This document shows, piece after piece, positions 27,065-35,387 of a DNA stretch of 64,000 bases. The DNA is taken from positions 124,001 to 188,000 of the forward strand of contig NZ_JAJUIS010000001.1 in the NCBI RefSeq assembly GCF_029267515.1, written 5' to 3'. This DNA is from Seleniivibrio woodruffii (GTDB lineage Bacteria > Chrysiogenota > Deferribacteres > Deferribacterales > Geovibrionaceae). The position numbers and the translations under genes were made by a program. Every line of letters starts with the position of its first letter. The stretch's first letter is position 1. Below the pieces are notes generated by a model. That model saw nothing but the letters and a program-made list of their open reading frames with translations. It had not been told where the DNA came from and ran no database searches.

Positions 27065-27614
27065 AATATATTTCCTGAAAAATGTATTTGTGTACAGACT
27101 TCCATGTGATGATCCCGCAGCCGTTGCCGTATTCGTCAAAAATGACCTCCGCATCCGGAAAATACTCTGTTATCAGTCCGAGCCACCACTTTGTGTTCCT
27201 CACAGTGCAATGTGCGTTTCGACCGTCCGGCAAAATTTCCCCCGCAGGTCTCGTTGAGATATGAAAAAATACATTCCGGCTAAGCGCCGCCAGTTCTCCA
27301 ACCACCTTGCGGCAGTCATCTTCAACAACATGCTCCATAACATCCGTACATGTGATAAAGTCATATTTATCAAGCGGAATAAAATTTATACCGTCTATAG
27401 CCGGGTCGTACCTGTGAGCATCCGCATTTGAATATTCGCTCATCATATCTGCAAGCCTGCTCTGTCCGCACCCGTAATCCAATATGTTTTTCGGTGCAAT
27501 ATCCTCCATAAGAAGGCGTATCATATTGATGAACCTTGCTGAATTCTGTCCGTAGGTTTTCGTTTTATGGATGTGTCTGTACATGGAATTGAGATAATCG
27601 TTTACAACGGGCAT
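27024..27614 (-). CDS. Class I SAM-dependent methyltransferase
   Basis: 196 residues. Motif I reads ILDYGCGQSRLADMM near residue 40, followed by YDFITCTDVMEHV and FFHISTRPAGEILPDGRNAH, all typical of small-molecule or sugar methyltransferases. ATG 27614 has GAGGTG upstream and starts 2 bases after the preceding stop codon; a GTG at 27620 overlaps that stop but has no ribosome site. Its 3' end overlaps the next gene by 41 bases. Probable glycan O- or N-methylation, by context. Confidence 0.82.
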   Translation of the reverse strand: MPVVNDYLNSMYRHIHKTKTYGQNSARFINMIRLLMEDIAPKNILDYGCGQSRLADMMSEYSNADAHRYDPAIDGINFIPLDKYDFITCTDVMEHVVEDDCRKVVGELAALSRNVFFHISTRPAGEILPDGRNAHCTVRNTKWWLGLITEYFPDAEVIFDEYGNGCGIITWKSVHKYIFQEIYYGIRHIQVCIRPE

Positions 27615-27616
27615 GT

Positions 27617-30571
27617 TCACCTCAGTATGCAGTCGAATTGTCCTTTGGCATCCTTATATTCCGCCGGTCTTCTGTAAACATCAAGAAGCCTGCGGTATAT
27701 CTTTTTTCTCCAGCAGAGTTCCGGATTATCAATCTCATATCCGAGCTGGTTTATCAGATAATCCAACCCTGTTGCGGTTCTGTAAAAATATTTTTTAAGT
27801 TCATCATCATCCCTGAAACAATCACCGTAAAGCGCCCTATATATCTCAAAATTGTCGTCAGGGAGTTTTTCAATGTGCAGCAGCGTTTTAACCAGCTCCG
27901 CATCCCTTTGGAAATACTCTAAAGACAACGCTTCGCTGAAAGTCTTTTCCCTGTGAGCCCAAAGGTAGACACGGCAGATATTATGCATGGCGACGTTACT
28001 TTTATTAACAGTTTCAACATCGTCATAAATCAATATATCTGAAGAGTATTTGGCATCCTCAGCAAAATCGTATATTCTGACCTGCGATTCCGGCAGTGCG
28101 GAAATCAACTCCTGTTCGGCGTCAAGCGCATCACGGCTGATATTCAGCACCGCCGCAGGGTGCGCTTTAAAAAATTCTCCGGCAATGCTTCTGAAAGATG
28201 AGTCTTTTTTCAGATATACCGATATCCCCATATTGTCCGTTCTCTCTGACTTTCTGAAGAAATCGCCGCAGGTCACTTCACTGTAATTATATTTCAGGTG
28301 CACCACACTTTTGATAACGAGGTCGGAGTACTTATCAACTGATTTGCCGTCGGACAGACAAACCGCGCTCTTCACATTTCCGCCCGGCTCAACGCGGAAC
28401 ATCCGCGATGCGCTGTTACCGTCAAGATATATGTCCAGCAGGAAATTTGCAACGAACGGGTCGTCCTCCGTGAAGAGGGAAACGCCGTCGACGAACCTGC
28501 CGCGGATGTCCGCTTCATAATCTTTCAGGTAATGGGGAATTATGAAAACAAATCTGCACAGCTGCGTCTTTTTCATGGTTTCTTCAACAAGACGCGGGAG
28601 AAAATCAGGAATATTCTCCGACAAAAGCACACATCCCACAGTCATTTTACCGACAGGAAGCGTTTTGCGCATTTCGTCTGCCCTCGTTTTCAGGCTGTTC
28701 CAGACAGGATTTGCAGAATCAGCCTGAAGATTGAACCGCTCTTCGTCGTTCTCCGACAGCTTAAAGCGCATCCGTAAATTCTCTCTGCCAATTTTTTTTG
28801 TAAGAGCTATCAGAAAACCGGCAGTTTCAGAATAGGCTGTCAAATCCGAAATATCGGTCACTGCGCCGATATTATTGTTGTAATAGAGATATTCAGACAT
28901 TGATTCGCCGCTGGGATTGGGAAAAGTGTTCATGTAAACGTCTATCACATGGCAGTATATCTGCGGGTCAACCCAAGATGTGAAAAAGAAGCGGTTTTCC
29001 AGTCCGTATTCCTTCGCTTTGGCAACTATCTTGGCAGATTCGCCGTGCCCGCACGCAAGATAAATTGTGTCGGGATTTTTAAGCATTATCTCCGCCGTCT
29101 TCTCTATGCAGCCGTCGCCTTCCAGCTTTATCAGGCGACCGATACTCCCCAGAATCACCTTCCCCTGCGGGTAGTTTCCTCTGATGATGTCCGCCTGTAT
29201 CTTCGCAGCTCTGATATCCGCTTCCATGAAAAGCATATGCTGACGGAGTCTGAATCTTTCATATTCAAGCTGATTCTCCTGCATAAGCCCCTGTGGAATA
29301 TGGGTAATTCTCCTATCCATTCCGTCGATGTCAAATTCGAAATTGCCGTGGCACCAGTATATCTGCAAAGGCGCAGTTCTTGACGCCAGCAAAAGGTTAT
29401 ACTGTTCCCTGTTGTTCATGGAAACCAGGATGTCTATACCGTCAGCAACTATCCTTTCCCTGAGTTTTACAGCCTTATTGAAATGGCTGTAATAGTGTCC
29501 GCTGCCGCTGTCGGTTATGATGCGGTGATTGCTGACGTATTTTACGCCAAGCTCTTCTATTATCCTTATCATTTCAGGGTCGGAGGGACTTTTTTCTATG
29601 GTTTCAAGGTCATAGACAAACAGTTCGTGGTCTGTCTGCTTTCTCAGTTCATACAGAAGCGAGTACAGAAGTTTGAACGGTGCGTTCTTTACCACTCTGT
29701 CCGGAACGAATGCTATCCTCTTTTTTCCGGAACAGTCCTTCATCTTTTCCACAGGTTTCAGCCCGTATTCAGGGATGACTTTTTCGCGGATATATGCAGA
29801 CAGAGGGATCTCAACGTCCGCGTTAAACTGTCTCATACCCTCCTGAGTGTTCATCAGATTCAGAAAGACGTGTGACAGCGGGAAGTGCATGAAAAAGACG
29901 AGCTCGGTTTTGTTTTTCGCTATGGCTTTGCGGAAAAGATCCAGCCAGACGTCCCTCAGACGTAGAAACTCCATGTCGACACCGAAACATACCCACAGGA
30001 TATTCGACACCCATAGGAAATTGGCTTTCTGAACCATAATCTCCTTCTGCCAGAAGCTCCCTCTGAAAACATTTTCGATAAGGATGTCCACCGTTTCGGT
30101 CAGTGTAAAAAGAGATTTTATGATATTCAGATACATTCTGAGCTGGTCGTTATTCTGTACAAAGCTGTTCGTGTTCAGGTCGGTTATTCTGCAAAGAAGA
30201 TTTTCCTTCGCCGTCTTTCCGTTGCCGCGCAGAACATCGTGCACAAAGATCATCAGCGCGTAGTTCAATTTTGCGTTGTGACTGTTGACATCCTTTATGT
30301 CGCTGTATCTTTTCTGCAGTTCTTTGCTGAGAGGCGCATCCATTCTGCTTTTTTCGATCTTTACGCAGCAGCGCAGCAGATGGGTTGCCAGTCTTATATA
30401 TTCGAAGTTGAATTTGTTTTCGGACATATCTTTCATGATCTGCCGTTCTTTCAGAAGAAAAAGAACCTCGTCGGCATGACCGGACTGAATAAAGCTGTCA
30501 AAACTGTTGTTTATGTCCGTCATCAGTGCCTGAAATTCATTACGGCGGCACATATCAAGATATTTAGACAT
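27617..30571 (-). CDS. Large glycosyltransferase, GT41/OGT-like GT-B core
   Basis: 984 residues, first gene of the minus-strand glycan operon. A helical N-terminal ~270 residues could take the place of the TPR region of O-GlcNAc transferases. The central part resembles the GT41-type GT-B fold: KKRIAFVPDRVVKNAP, QIYWCHGNFEFDIDGMD, VILGSIGRLIKLEGDG, RFFFTSWVDPQIYCHVIDVY, and FPNPSGESMSEYLYY. The C-terminal ~350 residues match nothing I know. The start is ATG 30571 (AGGTG upstream); a GTG at 30580 is the alternative. If OGT-like, the acceptor could be a Ser/Thr of a protein such as flagellin or a pilin, which is inference. Confident as a glycosyltransferase-like protein, less so as GT41. Confidence 0.62.
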   Translation of the reverse strand: MSKYLDMCRRNEFQALMTDINNSFDSFIQSGHADEVLFLLKERQIMKDMSENKFNFEYIRLATHLLRCCVKIEKSRMDAPLSKELQKRYSDIKDVNSHNAKLNYALMIFVHDVLRGNGKTAKENLLCRITDLNTNSFVQNNDQLRMYLNIIKSLFTLTETVDILIENVFRGSFWQKEIMVQKANFLWVSNILWVCFGVDMEFLRLRDVWLDLFRKAIAKNKTELVFFMHFPLSHVFLNLMNTQEGMRQFNADVEIPLSAYIREKVIPEYGLKPVEKMKDCSGKKRIAFVPDRVVKNAPFKLLYSLLYELRKQTDHELFVYDLETIEKSPSDPEMIRIIEELGVKYVSNHRIITDSGSGHYYSHFNKAVKLRERIVADGIDILVSMNNREQYNLLLASRTAPLQIYWCHGNFEFDIDGMDRRITHIPQGLMQENQLEYERFRLRQHMLFMEADIRAAKIQADIIRGNYPQGKVILGSIGRLIKLEGDGCIEKTAEIMLKNPDTIYLACGHGESAKIVAKAKEYGLENRFFFTSWVDPQIYCHVIDVYMNTFPNPSGESMSEYLYYNNNIGAVTDISDLTAYSETAGFLIALTKKIGRENLRMRFKLSENDEERFNLQADSANPVWNSLKTRADEMRKTLPVGKMTVGCVLLSENIPDFLPRLVEETMKKTQLCRFVFIIPHYLKDYEADIRGRFVDGVSLFTEDDPFVANFLLDIYLDGNSASRMFRVEPGGNVKSAVCLSDGKSVDKYSDLVIKSVVHLKYNYSEVTCGDFFRKSERTDNMGISVYLKKDSSFRSIAGEFFKAHPAAVLNISRDALDAEQELISALPESQVRIYDFAEDAKYSSDILIYDDVETVNKSNVAMHNICRVYLWAHREKTFSEALSLEYFQRDAELVKTLLHIEKLPDDNFEIYRALYGDCFRDDDELKKYFYRTATGLDYLINQLGYEIDNPELCWRKKIYRRLLDVYRRPAEYKDAKGQFDCILR

Positions 30572-30656
30572 AAAACGCACCTGCTGTGATTGATTATTCT
30601 TTTTAAAGTAAACTATCTATATTGATTTTGTCAATATTACATGTCGGATATTGCTC

Positions 30657-30686
30657 TTGACAATAAACAAAACCGTAAAGTAATAT
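30657..30686 (+). promoter_or_regulatory. Candidate sigma-70 promoter for the GT4-GT2 pair
   Basis: TTGACA (30657-30662), an 18-base spacer and TAATAT (30681-30686) lie 26 bases before GTG 30713. The divergent operon may use a TTGACA at 30634-30629 on the minus strand, but its -10 is poor. Confidence 0.6.
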
Positions 30687-30712
30687 TTAACAATCATCAA
30701 GGCGGATTTATC

Positions 30713-32224
30713 GTGAAACTTGCTTTGTTTCTACCTCAGATTGGGGCATATTCTGAAACTTTCATACAAAACCATATCCTCTTTCTCGCTCCCGAAAACA
30801 CAGTAGTGATAACGTCAAAAATCGGTGACAGATGGCATCTGCCGGACACTCCGGTGCTGGAGATAAAACAGACGGGGCTATGGGCAAAATATTCACAGGA
30901 GGATGAAGACAGGCTGTGCGGGTTTCTTCATAGGCACGGGGTAACACACCTTCTTATTGAATTTCCCAATACGTTCACAGCCATAGCCGAACTGAACCTG
31001 CGAAGGCTGAAACTCCCCCTGACCCTGCATTTCCACGGATACGACGCATCCCAGATGCTGAACAATGAAAACGTAGTCGGATTTTATAACTGGACAGCTT
31101 CCGTATGCGGCGGCTTCATAGCCGTTTCGGAAGTTATGAAAAACAGACTGGCGGCGCACGGTATTCAGGAAGACAAAATATATGTAAACTATTACGGAGT
31201 GAACAAAGAGAAACTGAAACCTCTCGCGCCACGGAATGACGGACGGTGCAGGTTTCTGTTCATCGGAAGATTCGTTTCAAAAAAAGCTCCGCTGATACTC
31301 CTTGAAGCGTTCAGAATCGCTTATCAGCAGGAGAAGAACATCGAACTGGTGATGATAGGCGATACCACCGAATACCACGCAAAGGATAACCTGCTGGAAA
31401 GATCCAAAGCCTTCGTAAAAGAGAACGGACTGGACGGGGTTGTCAGGTTCACAGGCTCGATTCCCCATGAAAAGGTCATGGACGAACTTTCGATGGCTGA
31501 CGTATATATTCAGCACTCCATAAAGTGTCCCGAAACCGGAGACAGTGAGGGACTGCCGAACTCTATTCTTGAAGCGTCCCTCAGCGGACTTCCCGTCATA
31601 GCGACCATCCACGAGGGTATTCCTGAAGCCGTAATCCACGGAGAGAACGGATTTCTTGTTCAGGAAGGGGACGCGCAGGGTATGGCGGAACATATTATCA
31701 GCCTCGCCCGATCTCCCGAAACCCGCACAAAAATGGGGCTGCGCAGTCTGGAACTGAACAGCATAAAATTCGACATCCGCACATCTATAGCCAAGCTCAG
31801 AAATATTCTGCTCTCAGCAGAGATGAATATCACTGACGAAGCCGCCGCACATGCAATTGCGGAACATGAAAAAAGAAATCCGGAATATTCCAATTCCGCG
31901 AGAATAAAGAAGATAATCGACGAAAATCAGGACAGCATTTTCGTTCTTCTTGGAGCCGGATACGGTCTCACCCTTCACTGGGATTTCATTGTACGCTCAG
32001 GATTGAAAGACAGAATCAGCTTCATCGTTGACGACAACGTAAAAACCTTTATGGGGCAGGACACAATCCCGTTTGGCAAACTTATATCCGACAACAAAGG
32101 CAAAAAAATAGTTTTTCTGCTGACAGTCGCCAGTAAAGAAAATTTTGAACTCCTCAGAAAAAAGGTCGATAATGAAGTCAGTGTAACTTCAAAAGTTTTT
32201 GCACTTTCACCGTATCTGATATGA
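30713..32224 (+). CDS. GT4-family glycosyltransferase with C-terminal Rossmann-like module
   Basis: 503 residues, GT-B fold. It begins MKLALFLPQIGAYSETFIQNH, has HFHGYDAS, the donor-site strand LFIGRFVSKKAPLILLEAF, and the E-x7-E motif within DSEGLPNSILEASLSG. About 90 residues at the C-terminus form a divergent copy of the island module: LLGAGYG and FIVDDN are clear, the C-G-K-x-Q part is not. GTG 30713, with AAGGCGG 7 bases upstream, is chosen; an ATG at 30641 has no ribosome site and precedes the normal GT4 start. Followed after 7 bases by the GT2 gene. Confidence 0.85.
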   Translation: MKLALFLPQIGAYSETFIQNHILFLAPENTVVITSKIGDRWHLPDTPVLEIKQTGLWAKYSQEDEDRLCGFLHRHGVTHLLIEFPNTFTAIAELNLRRLKLPLTLHFHGYDASQMLNNENVVGFYNWTASVCGGFIAVSEVMKNRLAAHGIQEDKIYVNYYGVNKEKLKPLAPRNDGRCRFLFIGRFVSKKAPLILLEAFRIAYQQEKNIELVMIGDTTEYHAKDNLLERSKAFVKENGLDGVVRFTGSIPHEKVMDELSMADVYIQHSIKCPETGDSEGLPNSILEASLSGLPVIATIHEGIPEAVIHGENGFLVQEGDAQGMAEHIISLARSPETRTKMGLRSLELNSIKFDIRTSIAKLRNILLSAEMNITDEAAAHAIAEHEKRNPEYSNSARIKKIIDENQDSIFVLLGAGYGLTLHWDFIVRSGLKDRISFIVDDNVKTFMGQDTIPFGKLISDNKGKKIVFLLTVASKENFELLRKKVDNEVSVTSKVFALSPYLI

Positions 32225-32231
32225 GATAACA

Positions 32232-33671
32232 ATGAACGATAAACCACTGCTGAAAATATCCGTAATAACCCCGACATTTAACCGGAGAGGTCTGTTAAAA
32301 CGAGCAGTTGAATCCGTGCTGTCACAGACCTACCCGAATTTTGAACATATCATAGTGAACGACGGGGGCGAAAGCGCCAAAGACATTATAGAAGGCTTTG
32401 CCGACAGCAGGCTGAAATATTACGACAGCAAAAAGAATCTGGGCAGATCAGGTTCCCGTAACTTTGCTCTGGAGCGCGCCACAGGCGATATAATCTGCTA
32501 TCTCGACGACGACGACCTTTACCTTGAAAACCACTTCGCAACAGTCGCCGATTTCTTCAGCAAAAACAGTGAGGCGGCAGCATGTTATACTGCACAGTAT
32601 TACTGTGTTGAAAACGAATACGGAGAGGTGCTTCACAAAAGGCACATGTCACCAGCCCCCAGACCGCTGACGGATCTGTATTACAACAACTTCATAAACA
32701 TGAATATCCTTGCCCACCGTAAAACGGCGCTTGAAACGGCAGGTATGTTCAACAACAGGTTAAAGGCATATGTCGATTGGGACTTCGTTCTTCAGTTGTC
32801 AAAACATTTCGATATACCGCATGTTCCGGTTTTCACCCACGAACACAGGCACAGGATAACTCCCGACAACATCAGCCACCCGCAGGTGCAGATAAAAAAT
32901 ATAGTGCGGATGACGAATATAATTTACAAGCTCCACCCCACGGACGATGCCGATATAATAAAGAAGAGAGAATCATATATCAGCGACAGGCGCAGGCTGA
33001 AGGCAAAAGTACGTTACCTGCGGAACAGAATAAAAAATTTCACACCGGATTATCTTGTCGTGTGCGGTTCAAAATCCGCCATGTCCTATAACAACGCCAT
33101 AATAGTCAACGTCGGCAGGAAAATTGATTTCATACTGGACAACGACCTGTACAAGACGCAGCAGACCTTCCTTAACATTCCGGTCATAAACGACATTATG
33201 CTCAATGAGCTTATGAACAGCCACAGTAACGGCAGATACAGCTTTATGATAAACGAAAGCAATACGCTGGACATAGAGCGCACCGCAGGAAATCTCAGTC
33301 AACTGCACAAAGAGCATAACGTGCAGATACTCAGAGTTGCCCACAACATATCGAGAAAAACCCCGAAAGAGGTTATTCACAGCATCAGACAGATATCCGC
33401 CGCCGGACAGGTTGCGCTTTTCGGCATAGGGCTTTCAGGACGAAAGGTAATGGAGTTTATGAAAAGAGCCCTGCCGGAAAAAGAATATTTCATAATAGAC
33501 GACTGCGGGCAAAAGGAGTTTGAAGGGATAAAAATAGTCAATACAACGGATTTCCTTTCAAACTGCGCAAGCAGCACCGATTTTGTCATATGCGGCAAAA
33601 GGCAGAACCTGAACGGCAGATTGGAAAACAACCCCGACGTTCAGATATTAAGACTTAATTTTATCGAATAA
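32232..33671 (+). CDS. GT2-family glycosyltransferase with one or two C-terminal Rossmann-like modules
   Basis: 479 residues. The GT2 domain is textbook: SVITPTFNRRGLLKRAVESV, NDGG, GRSGSRNFAL, and the metal motif YLDDDDLYLE. After it, residues ~273-375 look like a degenerate module copy (VVCGSKSAMS and FILDND). Residues 393-479 are a well-kept copy: FGIGLSG, FIIDD, CGKRQNLNGRL and LRLN. It lies 7 bases after the GT4 gene, probably on the same transcript. The convergent methyltransferase ends 2 bases after its stop. Confidence 0.86.
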   Translation: MNDKPLLKISVITPTFNRRGLLKRAVESVLSQTYPNFEHIIVNDGGESAKDIIEGFADSRLKYYDSKKNLGRSGSRNFALERATGDIICYLDDDDLYLENHFATVADFFSKNSEAAACYTAQYYCVENEYGEVLHKRHMSPAPRPLTDLYYNNFINMNILAHRKTALETAGMFNNRLKAYVDWDFVLQLSKHFDIPHVPVFTHEHRHRITPDNISHPQVQIKNIVRMTNIIYKLHPTDDADIIKKRESYISDRRRLKAKVRYLRNRIKNFTPDYLVVCGSKSAMSYNNAIIVNVGRKIDFILDNDLYKTQQTFLNIPVINDIMLNELMNSHSNGRYSFMINESNTLDIERTAGNLSQLHKEHNVQILRVAHNISRKTPKEVIHSIRQISAAGQVALFGIGLSGRKVMEFMKRALPEKEYFIIDDCGQKEFEGIKIVNTTDFLSNCASSTDFVICGKRQNLNGRLENNPDVQILRLNFIE

Positions 33672-33673
33672 CA

Positions 33674-34357
33674 TCAGCTTATTGAATCTTTATATACCGC
33701 ATCGAAAAGTCCCTTCTGGGATTGATGCACAGTAAGCTCCCCCTGTCTTTTTTCAGGCAGAAGTCTCGCAACGGTCAAACCGCCCCACATGGATTTCGGT
33801 TTGGCAGTATCAAACGCTTCATAGTGGTACACGCCCGGCACAAAATCCACCTCTACCATATCCACATACGGGCAGTCTTTCCATTCGGCGCCCACAATCC
33901 CCTTTCTGCACGACGGATTAAAGGAGTCGTGACATACCAGAAAAAGCTCAGATTCGGGAACGTAGTATTTAAGAATGTTATTGATATCTGTTCTGACCCC
34001 GTTCTCGCTGTGGTCGCCGTCAATGAGGATAAAATCCAGACGCTTCCCCTGCTTTTTCATATCCGCCAGAAATTCAGGGATGAGCTTCTTCGAATCTCCG
34101 ACAATAAAGGAGACGTTCCAGTATAAGGCTTCAAGGGCTTTTTTCGGCTCGTCGCTGATATCCACCGAATAAACGTGCTTCGAAAACTCTGAAAGAACCT
34201 GAAGGCTCCCGCCTTTGTAAGTACCTATTTCCAGAGCATTTTCAGGCGATATCTTTTTCACGAGGGCATGGAAGGCAATTTTCTCTATGCGCGTCATCTG
34301 CCAGTGGCAGCCATATTCATCGCAGACAAAAGTCGGTGAGTTCGGATCGGATTTCAT
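33674..34357 (-). CDS. CmcI-like class I SAM-dependent methyltransferase
   Basis: 227 residues of the Methyltransf_24 / cephalosporin hydroxylase-like group, often used on glycosyl hydroxyls. Motif I is ALEIGTYKGGS, followed by VYSVDIS and the metal-binding type segment FILIDGDHSENGVRTDI. AAGGAG lies 5 bases before ATG 34357. It is a single-gene transcript with its own extended -10 promoter and faces into the GT2 gene. Confidence 0.82.
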   Translation of the reverse strand: MKSDPNSPTFVCDEYGCHWQMTRIEKIAFHALVKKISPENALEIGTYKGGSLQVLSEFSKHVYSVDISDEPKKALEALYWNVSFIVGDSKKLIPEFLADMKKQGKRLDFILIDGDHSENGVRTDINNILKYYVPESELFLVCHDSFNPSCRKGIVGAEWKDCPYVDMVEVDFVPGVYHYEAFDTAKPKSMWGGLTVARLLPEKRQGELTVHQSQKGLFDAVYKDSIS

Positions 34358-34383
34358 TAAAAGCTCCTTTTTTCGATATTAAC

Positions 34384-34413
34384 ATCATACCACGCGGAGG
34401 CAGTATTTGTATA
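34384..34413 (-). promoter_or_regulatory. Candidate promoter of the CmcI-like methyltransferase gene
   Basis: Minus strand: TATACA (34413-34408), an 18-base spacer, and TGG-TATGAT (-10 at 34389-34384, extended -10 type). It is back-to-back with the plus-strand promoter at 34419. Confidence 0.5.
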
Positions 34414-34418
34414 ATAGA

Positions 34419-34447
34419 TTGAACATCGTATAACCTTATGGTAATAT
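34419..34447 (+). promoter_or_regulatory. Candidate sigma-70 promoter of the galE-cysD-cysNC operon
   Basis: TTGAAC (34419-34424), a 17-base spacer and TAATAT (34442-34447). The start site expected near 34454 gives a leader of about 35 bases before the small ORF at 34489. Confidence 0.65.
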
Positions 34448-34488
34448 TTAACATAAACTAACTTATTATATACAGGGACAGATGCTGC

Positions 34489-34575
34489 ATGAAAAGAACT
34501 TCTGCTGACTTGTTTCTACCCGGAAATGAGAGGATATACCGCAACTATGCCCGCCTGATAAGCAGCAGAATATGA
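34489..34575 (+). CDS. Possible 28-residue leader ORF coupled to the GT8 gene
   Basis: An ATG at 34489, with AGGGA 10 bases upstream, opens a 28-codon frame (MKRTSADLFLPGNERIYRNY, then ARLISSRI). It ends at TGA 34573-34575, overlapping the GT8 ATG as ATGA. The GT8 gene has no ribosome site of its own, so translation of this short frame would explain how it is read. The peptide matches nothing known; it may be a leader, a small protein, or chance. Confidence 0.4.
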   Translation: MKRTSADLFLPGNERIYRNYARLISSRI

Positions 34576-35387
34576 GCGATACCCTTAACGTCGTTTTCAC
34601 CATAGACAGAAACTACATCATCCATTTTTCAACTGCGCTGCTCTCCCTTCTTGAAAACAACAGAGATACGGATTTCAGGATTTTTCTGATATACGACGGC
34701 ACTAAATCCGATCTGGAGGATGTCTGCCGCTTTTTCCGTGAAAAATATAACACCGAAATCAATATCCTGAGCATAGACCCGGATATCTTCTCGGATTTCC
34801 GCATCACCCACCACATCAGACAGGCAACCTATTTCCGTCTGTGCATGGCGGAGATACTTCCGCAGGATATCGACACCCTGCTCTATCTGGACTGCGATCT
34901 TATCGTGGACGGCTCCGTATCCGAACTGAGCCGGACAGTCATGGACGATGAATACCTGCGCGGAGTGGAACACCTTTTCCCGCTGAAAAACAAGGAGCAT
35001 CTCTCCCGATTCGGCATAGACCCCGAATCGGATTATTTCAACGCGGGTGTCATGCTTGTAAACCTGAAAAAATGGCGTGAAGAGGGGCTTACGAAAAAGC
35101 TGATGACATTCGCCCTCGAACGCAGACACGATATCCTCTGGTGGGATCAGGACGTTCTGAACATACTGCTCCACGAAAAATGGAAAAAACTTCATCCGAA
35201 ATTTAATTTTATATGGGAAATAATGGAATCAAACTCAGCAGACAAAGAGATAAGGGAAGCGCAGGAAAAACCTGTGATAGTTCACTATACCCGCTCAGTA
35301 AAGCCTTGGCACAGCAACAGCTACCACCCTTACAGACACCTGTACCATAAATACAGGGCGATGATTCCGTTTGGAGATGAGATATGA
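34572..35387 (+). CDS. GT8-family glycosyltransferase
   Basis: 271 residues, LgtC/GspA type, using a nucleotide-sugar donor with retention. Motifs: NVVFTIDRNYIIH start, the DxD metal motif in LLYLDCDLIVDG near residue 100, FNAGVMLVNLKKW, WWDQDVLN, and the closing HYTRSVKPWH. LPS core galactosyl- and glucosyltransferases have this form. It is the first full gene of an operon continuing with galE, which supplies UDP-galactose; that makes a galactosyltransferase plausible. It lacks the C-terminal island module. Confidence 0.88.
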   Translation: MSDTLNVVFTIDRNYIIHFSTALLSLLENNRDTDFRIFLIYDGTKSDLEDVCRFFREKYNTEINILSIDPDIFSDFRITHHIRQATYFRLCMAEILPQDIDTLLYLDCDLIVDGSVSELSRTVMDDEYLRGVEHLFPLKNKEHLSRFGIDPESDYFNAGVMLVNLKKWREEGLTKKLMTFALERRHDILWWDQDVLNILLHEKWKKLHPKFNFIWEIMESNSADKEIREAQEKPVIVHYTRSVKPWHSNSYHPYRHLYHKYRAMIPFGDEI

